DNA of 48,611 nucleotides from Candidatus Methanomethylophilaceae archaeon (GCA_944321505.1 CALULN010000012.1:1-48611), one strand, 5' to 3'. Numbered from the stretch's first letter, positions 17,328 through 25,928 are shown. The notes: generated by a model from the letters alone, not told the origin. Numbers and translations: made by a program.

Positions 17328-18626
17328 ATGAGATGCGCACTGACGATAGCCGGCTCGGACTCCGTGGGAGGGGCCGGCATACAGGCCGACATCAGGGCAA
17401 TGAACGCCCTGGATGTCCATTGCTGCACCGTCGTCACCGCTGTCACCGCTCAGAACACCCGTGCGGTGGAGTGCATCCATCCCGTCCCCGAGGACGTAGT
17501 CGTCTCCCAGCTGGAGGCGGTCCTGAAGGACGTGGATATCAAGGCTATCAAGACCGGCATGCTCTACAGCGCCGGAATAGTGAATGCCGTCGCCGACGTC
17601 CTCGAGGACCACGAGATGCCCCTTGTCGTCGATCCGGTCATGGTGGCCGGCGTGGGGGATTCGCTGGCATCCAAGGACCTGGCCGGAGCCGTCAGGAAGA
17701 GGCTCATCCCCATCTGCGAGGTCATCACGCCCAACCGTCATGAGGCGGAGGTCCTGGCAGGGATGAGGATCGACAACGAGAAGGATGTCCGCTATGCCTG
17801 CGAGGTCATCGGCAAGGAGGCATGCACGGTAATGCTGAAGGGAGGGCACATGAGCGGTGCCAAGGTCACCGACTACGTCTACCTCTCATCGGAGATCACC
17901 AAGCTGCAGTACCCGCGCCTGGAGAGGGCCGGCCACGGCGGAGGATGCACTCTGTCGTCCTTCATAACCGCCAATATCGCCAAGGGGATGGACACCATGA
18001 ACGCCATCCTGTCCGCCAGGGAGATGATACAGCAGTCCATAGCCGAGATGTACTCCATCGGGAAGGGCGACCGTCTGGTCAACCCCTCTGTGAGGAGCTC
18101 CTGGGACCGGAAGAGGTTCGAGATGCTGGACAGCCTGGACGACGCGGCCGAGTACATCTCCGAGACGGTGCCGGAGGATCTGGTGCCCGACGGGGGCATG
18201 AACATTGCATTCGCAGCCGATAAGGCGGCAGGGCCGGAGGACATCGCCGCCATCGAAGGCAGGATGACCTTCCACAACGGCACCATACGCCGCAACGGGA
18301 AGGCCAAGTTCGGCACCGCGGAGCACCTGTCCTACGTCCTCCTGGGCATCATGGAGTACGACCCGTCCACGAGATGCGCCATGACCCTGGCGTATTCGGA
18401 CGACCTCATCGGCCTGATGGAGGAGGTCGGCATGTCCATACTCCCCATGAACCGCAAGGGGAACAAGGGCATGATGACCGGGGAGCTGGCTGCGGCCACG
18501 GTGAAGAAGGCCGGCTACGTGCCGGATGTCCTGACGGACAAGGGCACCGGAAGGAACGACCGCTCCATCCGCATTCTGGCCAAGGACCCCGAGGACATGA
18601 TGTCCAAGCTGGACATGATACTCTGA
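17328..18626 (+). CDS. thiDN: bifunctional HMP/HMP-P kinase and ThiN thiamine-phosphate synthase
   Basis: ThiD domain (residues about 1-260) phosphorylates hydroxymethylpyrimidine twice; the ThiN domain (about 265-432) is the archaeal enzyme joining pyrimidine and thiazole phosphates. ThiD motifs: ALTIAGSDSVGGAGIQAD, AIKTGML, VVDPVMVAG, ITPNRHEAEVL, GHGGGCTLSS. ThiN motifs: NRKGNKGMMTGELAAATVKK and YVPDVLTDKG. The ATG at 17328 lies about 25-30 bp from the TATA element TTTTATATG (about 17299-17307), indicating a leaderless message; the open frame upstream is antisense to the neighbour. A separate ThiE exists in the window, so ThiN may be redundant or regulatory. Confidence 0.93.
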   Translation: MRCALTIAGSDSVGGAGIQADIRAMNALDVHCCTVVTAVTAQNTRAVECIHPVPEDVVVSQLEAVLKDVDIKAIKTGMLYSAGIVNAVADVLEDHEMPLVVDPVMVAGVGDSLASKDLAGAVRKRLIPICEVITPNRHEAEVLAGMRIDNEKDVRYACEVIGKEACTVMLKGGHMSGAKVTDYVYLSSEITKLQYPRLERAGHGGGCTLSSFITANIAKGMDTMNAILSAREMIQQSIAEMYSIGKGDRLVNPSVRSSWDRKRFEMLDSLDDAAEYISETVPEDLVPDGGMNIAFAADKAAGPEDIAAIEGRMTFHNGTIRRNGKAKFGTAEHLSYVLLGIMEYDPSTRCAMTLAYSDDLIGLMEEVGMSILPMNRKGNKGMMTGELAAATVKKAGYVPDVLTDKGTGRNDRSIRILAKDPEDMMSKLDMIL

Positions 18627-18656
18627 GCTAAATACCATGAAGGAGTAGCGGTCGGC

Positions 18657-18812
18657 ATGGCAGTCAAGCACAGATGCAAGGTCTGCGGATACATCTACGA
18701 GGACGACCCCAAGAACGCCGGATTCCCCTTCGAGGCTCAGGACGACAGCTACCTCTGCGTCGTCTGCGGAGCCCCCAAATCCGAGTTCGAAGAGATCAGG
18801 ACCCGCGATTGA
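18657..18812 (+). CDS. rubredoxin-like protein
   Basis: Small one-electron carrier with a single Fe(SCys)4 site. The 51-residue protein has C7-x2-C10-GYIYEDD and C34-x2-C37-GAPKSEF, the rubredoxin signature. It lacks the usual LPDDWVCP segment; DDSYLCVVC takes its place, and the loop between knuckles is shorter than in classical rubredoxin. Its TGA overlaps the ATG of the next gene (TGATG), so translation is coupled to the metallo-hydrolase. Likely roles are electron supply to superoxide reductase or other oxygen-defence enzymes (inference). Confidence 0.88.
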   Translation: MAVKHRCKVCGYIYEDDPKNAGFPFEAQDDSYLCVVCGAPKSEFEEIRTRD

Positions 18813-19609
18813 TGCGGATACATGTCCTCTGCGACAACTCCGCTCTGCCCGGTTTCCGGGCGGAGCACGGGCTGTCGCTCCTCATAGAGGCATGCGGTAA
18901 GCGCGTGCTGTTCGACACGGGGCAGTCCGGGCTGTTCCTGGACAACGCCTCCAGGATGTGCATGGATCCTTCTCCGGACTTCTGCATCGTCTCCCACGGC
19001 CATTACGACCACGCCGGCGGTCTCGACGCGCTGCTGGATTCCCATGATGTCCATGTGTTCGCGGGCGAGGGCTTCTTCGGCAGCCGTCTCTCCATGACGG
19101 ATTCCGGTCCGGTGGAGATAGGTGTCAGCGTCAGGGAATCCGATGCGGTCCGCTGTGCGGGGGACAGGTTCTCCCCCGCAGACGGGTTCCTGATGTTCCG
19201 CAGCCGGTGCACAGACTATCCGATGCCATCCTCCAATGTCAGGCTGATGGAGGTGAAGAACGGCGCACCCTCACCCGATAGCTTCGGGCACGAGAGGAAC
19301 CTCCTGGTGTACGAGAGCAACCGGGTGTTCCTCTTCACGGGCTGCGCCCACAGGGGGATCAGGAACATAGTGGCGGATGCCCGTAGCATCATCGGGCGCG
19401 ACCCGGATGCCGTCATCGGCGGATTCCACCTGTCCGATCCCCGCGGGGACGGATCCGATCTGCCGGAAGCCGAGGCGCTGTGCGCCATGGTCCCGCATAC
19501 TGTCTTCGTCGCAGGCCACTGCACCGGCCCGCACGCTTTGGATGCGATGGAACGCGTTTCCCCGGACAGGGTCCGCAGGCTCGCCGCCGGATCCTCCTTC
19601 GTCCTGTGA
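18812..19609 (+). CDS. metallo-beta-lactamase-fold hydrolase (MJ0301/dihydropterin-associated type)
   Basis: Predicted two-metal hydrolase of 265 residues. The metal site is HGHYDHAGG near residues 66-74, with later His in TGCAHRGIRNI, GGFHLSD and VAGHC. The layout (MRIHVLCDNSALPGF at the N-terminus) is that of a group annotated as 7,8-dihydropterin-6-yl-methyl-aminobenzene phosphate synthase-like, which has been suggested to act near methanopterin synthesis. The true substrate is not established. It lacks a flavodoxin domain, so it is not a flavodiiron protein despite the adjoining rubredoxin. Confidence 0.85.
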   Translation: MRIHVLCDNSALPGFRAEHGLSLLIEACGKRVLFDTGQSGLFLDNASRMCMDPSPDFCIVSHGHYDHAGGLDALLDSHDVHVFAGEGFFGSRLSMTDSGPVEIGVSVRESDAVRCAGDRFSPADGFLMFRSRCTDYPMPSSNVRLMEVKNGAPSPDSFGHERNLLVYESNRVFLFTGCAHRGIRNIVADARSIIGRDPDAVIGGFHLSDPRGDGSDLPEAEALCAMVPHTVFVAGHCTGPHALDAMERVSPDRVRRLAAGSSFVL

Positions 19610-20185
19610 TCAGATGAGCTTCGGATCCCTCATGGAAACGTAATCGTAGATCAGCTTCGCCGCGTTGTCGGTGCCGATCATGCCGGTGTCGATGGTGAGT
19701 TGGTAGTTGGACAGCTCGCCCCATACCCGGCCGGTGTTGCGCTTGTAGTATTCGGCACGCTCACGGTCCTTGCGGGTGACGGTCTCGTAGGCGACCTTGT
19801 CAGAGAAGCCGTTGCGGGCCATGGACCTCTCCACCCTTACACCCACAGGGGCGTGGATGAAGACGTTGACGACGTTCGGCCTCCCTCTCAGGACATAGTC
19901 GGCGCTCCTTCCGACAAGCACGCATGACCCTCTGGCGGCCAGGTCCCTTATGACGTCGGATTGGGACTGGAACAGGGGCTCCGGAGCGGAAACGTCGGTG
20001 AAGACTCCGGCGGGACGCTCCTCGCTCCTCCTGACCTCCGCCACCGACATCCCCGCCACGGCCGCCGTGGCCGAGATGATCTCGTTGTCGTAGCACTTCA
20101 CGCCGAGCAACTCCGCCAGTCTGCTTCCGACTTCCCTTCCTCCGCTGCCGTTCTGCCTGGATATGGTGACGATAAGTCCGTTCAT
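19610..20185 (-). CDS. cytidylate kinase-like family protein
   Basis: P-loop kinase of the cytidylate-kinase-like family, 191 residues. The N-terminus reads IVTISRQNGSGGREVGSRLAE with an unusual P-loop, followed by VLVGRSADYVL, VFIHAPVGVRVERS and the lid-like VTRKDRERAEYYKRNTG. These proteins are common in anaerobic bacteria and in some archaea, and their substrate is uncertain. Own TATA element (AGTATATGAAC, near 20219-20229) and a GGAGGCTGAGG Shine-Dalgarno. It is not the canonical CMP kinase Cmk. Confidence 0.85.
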   Translation of the reverse strand: MNGLIVTISRQNGSGGREVGSRLAELLGVKCYDNEIISATAAVAGMSVAEVRRSEERPAGVFTDVSAPEPLFQSQSDVIRDLAARGSCVLVGRSADYVLRGRPNVVNVFIHAPVGVRVERSMARNGFSDKVAYETVTRKDRERAEYYKRNTGRVWGELSNYQLTIDTGMIGTDNAAKLIYDYVSMRDPKLI

Positions 20186-20244
20186 CCTCAGCCTCCGGGA
20201 GGTTATCGCTTCAATCGTTCATATACTGGACGTCTTGACGCCGG

Positions 20245-21498
20245 TTAGAGGCCGATGTCCGAGAGCGATTCGGACAGGCGTTCGGCTGCGCTCTCCGAGT
20301 CCTCCGGACGGAAGATGGCAGATACGACAGCGACGCCGTCTATGCCGGTGTCCCGGAGCTCACCGATGTTCTCGGAGGTGATGCCGCCGATGGCGACGAT
20401 CGGTACATCTGTCTCCATGCGGATCCTCATCAGTCCGGGGATGCCCATGTCGTCGGCATCGGACTTCGTGGATGTGGGGAACACCGCGCCGCATCCTATG
20501 TAGTCGGCTCCGTCCGCTTCCGCCTTCAGAGCCTCCTCGGGGGCGGAGGCGCTGACGCCGATTATCCCGTCGAACCGCGCACGGGCCTCCGAAGCCGGCA
20601 TATCGTCCTGACCCAGATGCACACCGTCAGCTCCGGCCTCGATAGCCGCGGAGACGTCGTCGTTGACGAAGACGGGCACACCGAACTGCCTGCAGACCAT
20701 CAAGCATTCACGGGTCTCCTCTGCCAAACGGTCCGAAGGCATGCCCTTCTCGCGTATCTGGACAGCGGTAACGCCGCCGAGTACTGCGGCCAGCACTCTC
20801 TGGGCCAAACGCTCCCCGGGGCGCAGCCATTGGCGGTCCGTCACTGCGTAGAGCCTCAGCGTGTCCCTGAGGAAGATGGGGCGGTTGATGTCGTAGCATA
20901 TCTGTGCCAGGCGGCGGATGTGGCCTTCAGGGGAACCCATCATCACGCTCATGAGGCAGACGCCGGAGGCTCCGCAGTTGCGGACCTTCTCGATGACATC
21001 TGCATCGATGCCGCCTATTGCGTAGACGGGTATGTCCACGGAAGCGACAGCATCCATCAGGAAACGGGTCCCCCGCTGTGGCACGCCCTTCTTGCAGACC
21101 GTGGGGAAAATATGGCCTGCGGTGACGGACTCCGCACCCAGGCTCTCCGCTTCGACCGCCTCATCCACTGAGTGTACGGAGACGCCCACCCTGCGGAAGC
21201 GTTCAACGAGGGACGGATCATCCCTGATCTCATCGATGGACATCTGGATATCATCGACGCCCAATGCCATCGCCACATCCGGTCTGTGGTTGATGACGGG
21301 GATGACGCACCTCTCTCTGCAGATCCGGACGAACTCCTCGGCCGTCTCGGCATAGATGTCGTCAGGCATCCCCTTCTCCCTGAGGACGATCCTGCCAACA
21401 CCGGCATCGCAGAGCATGCGGACCCTCTCCATCAGCGTAGTGCCCTCGGGGAGGAGCCTGGAATCGGTGACCGCCGTGAGTATGAATCTGCGGTTCAT
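20245..21498 (-). CDS. thiE: TenI-ThiE fusion: thiazole tautomerase and thiamine-phosphate synthase
   Basis: Two ThiE-fold barrels in one 417-residue chain. Residues about 1-205 resemble TenI: VLREKGMP, VINHRPDVAMALG, and GHIFPTVCKKG with H129 at the catalytic His position of TenI, the enzyme that aromatises the ThiG product. Residues about 211-417 are a full ThiE: YAVTDRQWL, QIREKGMP, NDDVSAAIEAGADGVHLGQ, GCGAVFPTSTK and AIGGI. The first domain has DDIQMS in place of ThiE's DGVHLG, so only the second should couple the two halves of thiamine. Last gene of the thiSFGH operon, 4 bp after thiH. Confidence 0.9.
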   Translation of the reverse strand: MNRRFILTAVTDSRLLPEGTTLMERVRMLCDAGVGRIVLREKGMPDDIYAETAEEFVRICRERCVIPVINHRPDVAMALGVDDIQMSIDEIRDDPSLVERFRRVGVSVHSVDEAVEAESLGAESVTAGHIFPTVCKKGVPQRGTRFLMDAVASVDIPVYAIGGIDADVIEKVRNCGASGVCLMSVMMGSPEGHIRRLAQICYDINRPIFLRDTLRLYAVTDRQWLRPGERLAQRVLAAVLGGVTAVQIREKGMPSDRLAEETRECLMVCRQFGVPVFVNDDVSAAIEAGADGVHLGQDDMPASEARARFDGIIGVSASAPEEALKAEADGADYIGCGAVFPTSTKSDADDMGIPGLMRIRMETDVPIVAIGGITSENIGELRDTGIDGVAVVSAIFRPEDSESAAERLSESLSDIGL

Positions 21499-21502
21499 GC
21501 TA

Positions 21503-22648
21503 TCACGTGTAGATGTAGTCGCTCATGACCGGCTGCAGCCCTGCCGATTTGATGGCCTCGAAGATCTCCGGCACGGTCCTCCCGTCGCTGATCTCGAACT
21601 GACCGTCCCCCTTGTCCTCGGATGATGAATGGCCGCCGATGCCCACGTCCACTCCGGCGGAGATCTTGGTGGCGGCTATCATGATGACGTTGTCCCGGAA
21701 TCCGGCCCTCTCCCTGGAGGATATCGTTATCCCGGCATAGGGGGCGTACAGCCTGTATGCGCAGATGACCTGGAGCAGCTGGGTCTCGTGCACATCCCCC
21801 GGGTTCACGGAGGAGTCGTTGACTATCGGCCTCAGCCTGGGGCAGGAGAACGCTATCTCGGCATGAGGGTACCTCCTCTGTATCTCGCCGGCATGCATGG
21901 CGGTGGCGAATGCGTCGCGGCGGAAATCACCCAGTCCCAGGAGGGCGCCGAAGCCCACTCCCCTCATACCGCCGCGGACGGCCCTCTCCTGGGCGTTGAA
22001 GCGGTACGGCATGATCCTCTTGCATCCTCCGAGGTGCATGCGACCGTAGGTCTCCGGGTCGTAGGTCTCCTGGAAGACGGTGACGAAATCCGCTCCGCAG
22101 CGGTGCAGGTATGCGTAGTCGGAGGAGTTCATGGGATAGACCTCAAGGCCCACCACGCGGAAGCGCTTGGAGGCTATCCTGCAGGCCTCGCCGATGTACT
22201 CCGGGTCGGACATCCTCCTGCTCTCCCCGGTGAGTATCAGCACCTCCTCCAATCCGGTGGCGGCGATGGCATCCATCTCCCGCTCGATCTCCTCATAGTC
22301 GAGCCTCGCCCGGTGGATGTCGTTGTCGCGGTTGAACCCGCAGTAGATGCATCTGTTGTCGCAGTAGTTGGATATGTAGAGGGGGGTGAACATGCTGACG
22401 GAGTTGCCGAAGTGCTTCCTGGTCTCCTCCATGGCCCTCTGTGCCATCTCCTCTATCAGACCCTCTGCCGCAGGGGAGAGGAGCGCCCCGAGGTCCTCCA
22501 GGTCCGGAGAGGAGCTGTCCAGCGCTCTTGACACATCCCTCCCCGTGAATGCCTCCGGGCGGTAAGAGGAGGATGCTGAGAGGACCCTGTCCATGAGGTC
22601 CGTGTCCGTCCTCTCCATCCCGTCGAGGTAGACCATAGGATCGATCAT
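21503..22648 (-). CDS. thiH: 2-iminoacetate synthase (radical SAM)
   Basis: Cleaves tyrosine to dehydroglycine and p-cresol by radical SAM chemistry, supplying the glycine-imine for the thiazole ring without oxygen. The cluster motif C96-x3-C100-x2-C103 is in ISNYCDNRCIYCGFN, followed by the GEL-like ILTGES and the ThiH C-terminal GHSSSEDKGDGQFEISD. The 381 residues match the family. Aerobes use the oxidase ThiO instead, so this supports an anaerobic host. Its ATG follows the thiG stop with one base between. Confidence 0.95.
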   Translation of the reverse strand: MIDPMVYLDGMERTDTDLMDRVLSASSSYRPEAFTGRDVSRALDSSSPDLEDLGALLSPAAEGLIEEMAQRAMEETRKHFGNSVSMFTPLYISNYCDNRCIYCGFNRDNDIHRARLDYEEIEREMDAIAATGLEEVLILTGESRRMSDPEYIGEACRIASKRFRVVGLEVYPMNSSDYAYLHRCGADFVTVFQETYDPETYGRMHLGGCKRIMPYRFNAQERAVRGGMRGVGFGALLGLGDFRRDAFATAMHAGEIQRRYPHAEIAFSCPRLRPIVNDSSVNPGDVHETQLLQVICAYRLYAPYAGITISSRERAGFRDNVIMIAATKISAGVDVGIGGHSSSEDKGDGQFEISDGRTVPEIFEAIKSAGLQPVMSDYIYT

Positions 22649-22649
22649 C

Positions 22650-23414
22650 TCAGTCCCTCAGGAACCCGGTGAGGGGAGACGACGCCCTCGCCCTGTCAGA
22701 GACCATCCCCAATCCGGAGAGGTACGCCTTCCTGCCGGCTGAGATGGCGTCGCGGAACGCCTCGGCCATCAGCGGGATGTCCCCTGCCGTTGCCACGGCG
22801 GTGTTTGCCATGACCGCGGCGCATCCCATCTCCATGGCCTCGCAGGCCTGGGACGGCCTCCCGATGCCCGCATCGACGATTATGGGCAGGTCGATCTCGT
22901 CGATGAGTATCCTGATGAACTCCTTGGTGCAGAGCCCCTTGTTGGTGCCGATGGGCGCCCCCAGCGGCATGACCGCGGCCGCACCTGCGGACACAAGGTC
23001 CCTGGCAACGTTGAGGTCGGGGTACATGTAGGGGAGGACCGTGAATCCCTCGTCGGACAGCATCTGCGTGGCCCTCACGGTCTCCTGGTTGTCCGGGAGG
23101 AGATATTTCGAATCCCTCATGATCTCCACCTTCACGAAGTCCCCGCATCCGCATTCCCGGGAGAGCCTCGCTATGCGCACGGCCTCATCGGCGTTCCTCG
23201 CACCGGATGTGTTGGGGAGGATGGTGACTCCCGGCGGTATGTGGTCGAGTATGTTCTCTGTCCCGGTCTGGGCCCTGCGGAGGGCCAGGGTTATGATCTC
23301 CGCTCCGGCGTTCCTGACGGCGGCCTCTATGAGGTCAAGCGAGTACTTCCCGGAGCCCAGGATGAACCTGGATCCGAAGGAGCGCTTCCCTATCGTCAAC
23401 CTGTCATCGGTCAT
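22650..23414 (-). CDS. thiG: thiazole synthase
   Basis: Builds the thiazole phosphate ring from deoxyxylulose 5-phosphate, iminoacetate and ThiS thiocarboxylate. The Schiff-base lysine is K95 in DFVKVEI; other family blocks are [42 protein letters not shown] and [11 protein letters not shown]. The protein is 254 residues, complete. ThiG is the bacterial route; most archaea make the thiazole with the Thi4 type enzyme, so its presence suggests transfer. Its required substrate DXP is not a usual archaeal metabolite. Confidence 0.96.
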   Translation of the reverse strand: MTDDRLTIGKRSFGSRFILGSGKYSLDLIEAAVRNAGAEIITLALRRAQTGTENILDHIPPGVTILPNTSGARNADEAVRIARLSRECGCGDFVKVEIMRDSKYLLPDNQETVRATQMLSDEGFTVLPYMYPDLNVARDLVSAGAAAVMPLGAPIGTNKGLCTKEFIRILIDEIDLPIIVDAGIGRPSQACEAMEMGCAAVMANTAVATAGDIPLMAEAFRDAISAGRKAYLSGLGMVSDRARASSPLTGFLRD

Positions 23415-23415
23415 C

Positions 23416-24033
23416 TCATTCAGCTCCTATTATGATCCTCAGTGCGGCGTTGGCCTGTTTGGCTGCGCAGACGGCGACCCGGGAGGATAGGAAGCTCCCG
23501 TCCTTCCCCACGTCGGATGTCCCGTCTCCGCATACTATCAGTTCCGCCCCTATGCGTTTGGTGACTATGTCGTCGGCGGGCCCGGTGCCCGCCATGCCGT
23601 TGCCCATTATGAGCACGGTCCTTCTGCCGAGGTTCTCCGCCAGCATGACCTTGTCCTCGGCATAGTCTAGGGCCTCGCAGACGATGCCGCATCCTTCGAA
23701 CACATCCAGATTGTCCGGGGTGAGGCGGATATCATGCTTCTCGATGCGGCACCAGGGATTCACCCTGGATACCTCGGCCTCCAATGCGTCGGTCTTCCTC
23801 ATGCCGATGCACTCCAATGGGTAGCACTGGCGATGGATGTTGGTAAGGTCCACTCTGTCGAAATCGGCAATCACCAGCTCTCCGACGCCGGATCTGGCCA
23901 GCAGCAAAGCGATGTTCGACCCCAGTCCTCCGAGACCGGCGATGCCGATGCGGGCCTCGGCCAATCTTCTCACGGCCTCCTCTCCGAGGCGCTCTGCGAG
24001 GGCGGATGTGAAATCCTCTTGCGTCACGGGCAT
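23416..24033 (-). CDS. thiF: ThiS adenylyltransferase, short (family 2) form
   Basis: E1-like enzyme that adenylates the C-terminal glycine of ThiS. It has the nucleotide-binding [34 protein letters not shown], and [12 protein letters not shown]. At 205 residues it is the short ThiF found with thiGH in clostridia, without the C-terminal zinc cysteines of E. coli ThiF. The ATG directly follows the thiS stop (TGAATG). The match of type and gene order to clostridial thiSFGHE operons supports transfer from such a bacterium (inference). Confidence 0.93.
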   Translation of the reverse strand: MPVTQEDFTSALAERLGEEAVRRLAEARIGIAGLGGLGSNIALLLARSGVGELVIADFDRVDLTNIHRQCYPLECIGMRKTDALEAEVSRVNPWCRIEKHDIRLTPDNLDVFEGCGIVCEALDYAEDKVMLAENLGRRTVLIMGNGMAGTGPADDIVTKRIGAELIVCGDGTSDVGKDGSFLSSRVAVCAAKQANAALRIIIGAE

Positions 24034-24231
24034 TCATCCGCCTCCCACGAAGCACACTATCTCTATGGTATCGGAATCCGCTATCGCCGTCGTTCCGAAA
24101 GCGGAACGAGGGATGATGATGCCGTTGATCTCGACGGCGACCCTGGACGGATCCAGGTGCTTGGATGACAGAAGGGCTGAGATGCTTCCTCCGTTCCACT
24201 CCTCATCCGCTTCGTTGACCCTTATCCTCAG
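24034..24231 (-). CDS. thiS: sulfur carrier protein ThiS, probable CTG start
   Basis: Ubiquitin-like sulfur carrier whose C-terminal glycine becomes a thiocarboxylate. The frame reads RIRVNEADEEWNGGSIS at the N-terminus, HLDPSRVAVEINGIIIPRS in the middle and ends IEIVCFVGGG, the ThiS signature tail. No in-frame ATG, GTG or TTG lies between the upstream TAA (about 24268-24270) and the body of the protein. A CTG at 24229-24231 sits 7 bases after a perfect AGGAGG and gives 65 residues, the normal ThiS length; ATA at 24220-24222 is a poorer option. A TATA-like CTTAAAC near 24265-24271 precedes it. First gene of the thiazole operon. Confidence 0.85.
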   Translation of the reverse strand: MRIRVNEADEEWNGGSISALLSSKHLDPSRVAVEINGIIIPRSAFGTTAIADSDTIEIVCFVGGG

Positions 24232-24563
24232 AGGACCGCCTCCTGCCGTTGAAGAGTGGGGCGCGGTTTAAGGCTTTTGCAGCGGCGCATCAAAAGGGGC
24301 GCATGCGCTGCCGGCGGTTTTGCCCATATATAGTCTACAATCAGGTATACATAGAACTCTGTATGCATATGTATCCAGATGAGAACTGAGGCCGAAGCCT
24401 CTATATCCACGCCGGAGAGCGAGATCACCGATTATTTTTCAGTCCGTATGTGCCGGAATCAGGTTTCAATCGGTCCTTCGCATGCTGTAAACAGATACAT
24501 TTACGACTCATTTACGGTACAGTATACCTAACGTTAAATAACGAGCAGAGCAATGCATGCAAC
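24232..24563. other. AT-rich intergenic region between thiS and the AAA ATPase
   Basis: 332 bp with no credible protein gene, much richer in A+T than its surroundings. Left part: thiS promoter. Middle: a TATA-like CATATATAG at about 24326-24334, tandem ATGCATATGTAT-type palindromic runs at 24345-24375, a GAGGC-CGAA-GCCTC hairpin at 24388-24401 and a T-run (ATTATTTTTC, 24431-24440). Together these could bound a short plus-strand RNA, but no known RNA family is recognised. Right part: two CATTTACG copies near 24506-24525, then the TATA element GTTAAATAA at about 24534-24542 for the ATPase. Confidence 0.4.
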
Positions 24564-25925
24564 ATGGGATTGCACTTCATCGGCAGGAAGAGAGAGCTCG
24601 GATACCTCGAGGACATGCGCAAGTACGCTGAGAGCAAGACATGCATACTGTACGGGCGCCCCGGAATCGGGAAGAGCGCGCTGATCGACGCCTTCATCGC
24701 GGACAAGGATGCGCTGGTCTTCTCCTTCGGAGACCTCAGCGACTACGAGATCAAGGAATACATGTCCATAGTGCTCGGAGCCAGGATGGACTACGACCTG
24801 GAGCCCTTCGAGGAGTACGCCGATGCGTTCTACACCATCAAGGAGTGCACGCAGGCGGGATCCGTCGTCGTGTTCGACGGACTGGAGCATCTGCAGCACT
24901 CGCAGGAGTTCCTCAGCCACACGGAGGCCATGGTGGAGCGCAACGTCAAGGATGGCGTCATGACCATCCTGTGCTGTGACTCGTCCGCGGTTTCCGCCAT
25001 CTTCGACGATCCGCAGAGCCCTCTGTACCGCACCGAGGCGGGCAGGATGGAGCTGAAGCCTGTGAGGCTGAGGGACACGGCGGAGTACCATCCGGGATTC
25101 ACGGACGGTGAGCTTCTGCGCTCCTACATGATCGTGGGAGGTGTGCCTTCCTACAACATCGAGATGCAGGGCGGGAAGCTGAAGGACTGCATCAAGCGCT
25201 GCTTCCTGGGCCCCGACGCTCCATTGGCGGATGCTGCAGACAGGGCGCTTACCGTGACGCCTCACGGGATGAACTCCGGGATACTCGCATGCATCGCCGA
25301 CGGCATCGACACACAGACGGACATCGCCAGGGCCATCGGCGTCACCAAGGCATTGTGCAAGAGGTATCTGGACGTCATGGAGGAGCGGGGCATAGTGGAG
25401 GTGGTCAACACCATGTTCGGGATGAGGAAGAGGATGGGTTACAGGATAAGGGATCCCATCCAGGCGTTCCGGTACATGGTGCTCAGGAGGCTGGCCCACC
25501 GCCTCAAGGACCCAGACGTCGATGCCACCTACAGGGAGATGGAGCCGCTGCTGGAGGACTACTACCGCCTGAGGTTCGTGCAGTTCTGCGGGGAGTTCAT
25601 GAGGAACACCTACCGCATCAAGGATTGCGGAGTGTGGTACGATTCCGACGGCAACGCGGCGGACATCGCGGCCGTCGCCTACGGCACCATGAACGCCGAG
25701 GTCCCGATGCTTGTCAGATGCAGGTTCAGGAAGAAGCGCATGGGCAGGCAGGCTCTCGACACGTTCATGGAGAAGACCTCTGCGGCGGTCGGCGAGGAGA
25801 CGAGGTTCGTGCTCATCTCCCCATCGGGCTTCGATCCCAAGTTCCAGGCCGAGGCCAAGGACGAAGGCCACATCCTGCTGGATATGGACTCGATAATGGG
25901 CAGACGGCCGATCAGGCCCCTGTGA
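24564..25925 (+). CDS. archaeal AAA ATPase with C-terminal DUF234-type domain
   Basis: STAND-like ATPase of the archaeal ATPase family, 453 residues. GLHFIGRKRELGYLEDM begins the domain, with the P-loop GRPGIGKSAL near residues 30-39 and VVFDGLEHLQ as Walker B. A winged-helix segment (QTDIARAIGVTKALCKRYLDVMEERGIVEVV) follows near 250-300. The C-terminal third resembles a nuclease-like DUF234 domain. Such genes occur in large numbers in archaea, often in mobile regions, with no firm function. The ATG lies about 26 bp from GTTAAATAACG, so the message is probably leaderless. Confidence 0.85.
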   Translation: MGLHFIGRKRELGYLEDMRKYAESKTCILYGRPGIGKSALIDAFIADKDALVFSFGDLSDYEIKEYMSIVLGARMDYDLEPFEEYADAFYTIKECTQAGSVVVFDGLEHLQHSQEFLSHTEAMVERNVKDGVMTILCCDSSAVSAIFDDPQSPLYRTEAGRMELKPVRLRDTAEYHPGFTDGELLRSYMIVGGVPSYNIEMQGGKLKDCIKRCFLGPDAPLADAADRALTVTPHGMNSGILACIADGIDTQTDIARAIGVTKALCKRYLDVMEERGIVEVVNTMFGMRKRMGYRIRDPIQAFRYMVLRRLAHRLKDPDVDATYREMEPLLEDYYRLRFVQFCGEFMRNTYRIKDCGVWYDSDGNAADIAAVAYGTMNAEVPMLVRCRFRKKRMGRQALDTFMEKTSAAVGEETRFVLISPSGFDPKFQAEAKDEGHILLDMDSIMGRRPIRPL

Positions 25926-25928
25926 AAC

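Noticed and set aside
18812-19609. Flavodiiron protein next to rubredoxin
   Set aside because: The protein lacks the C-terminal flavodoxin domain and is only 265 residues; it fits the dihydropterin-associated metallo-hydrolase group.
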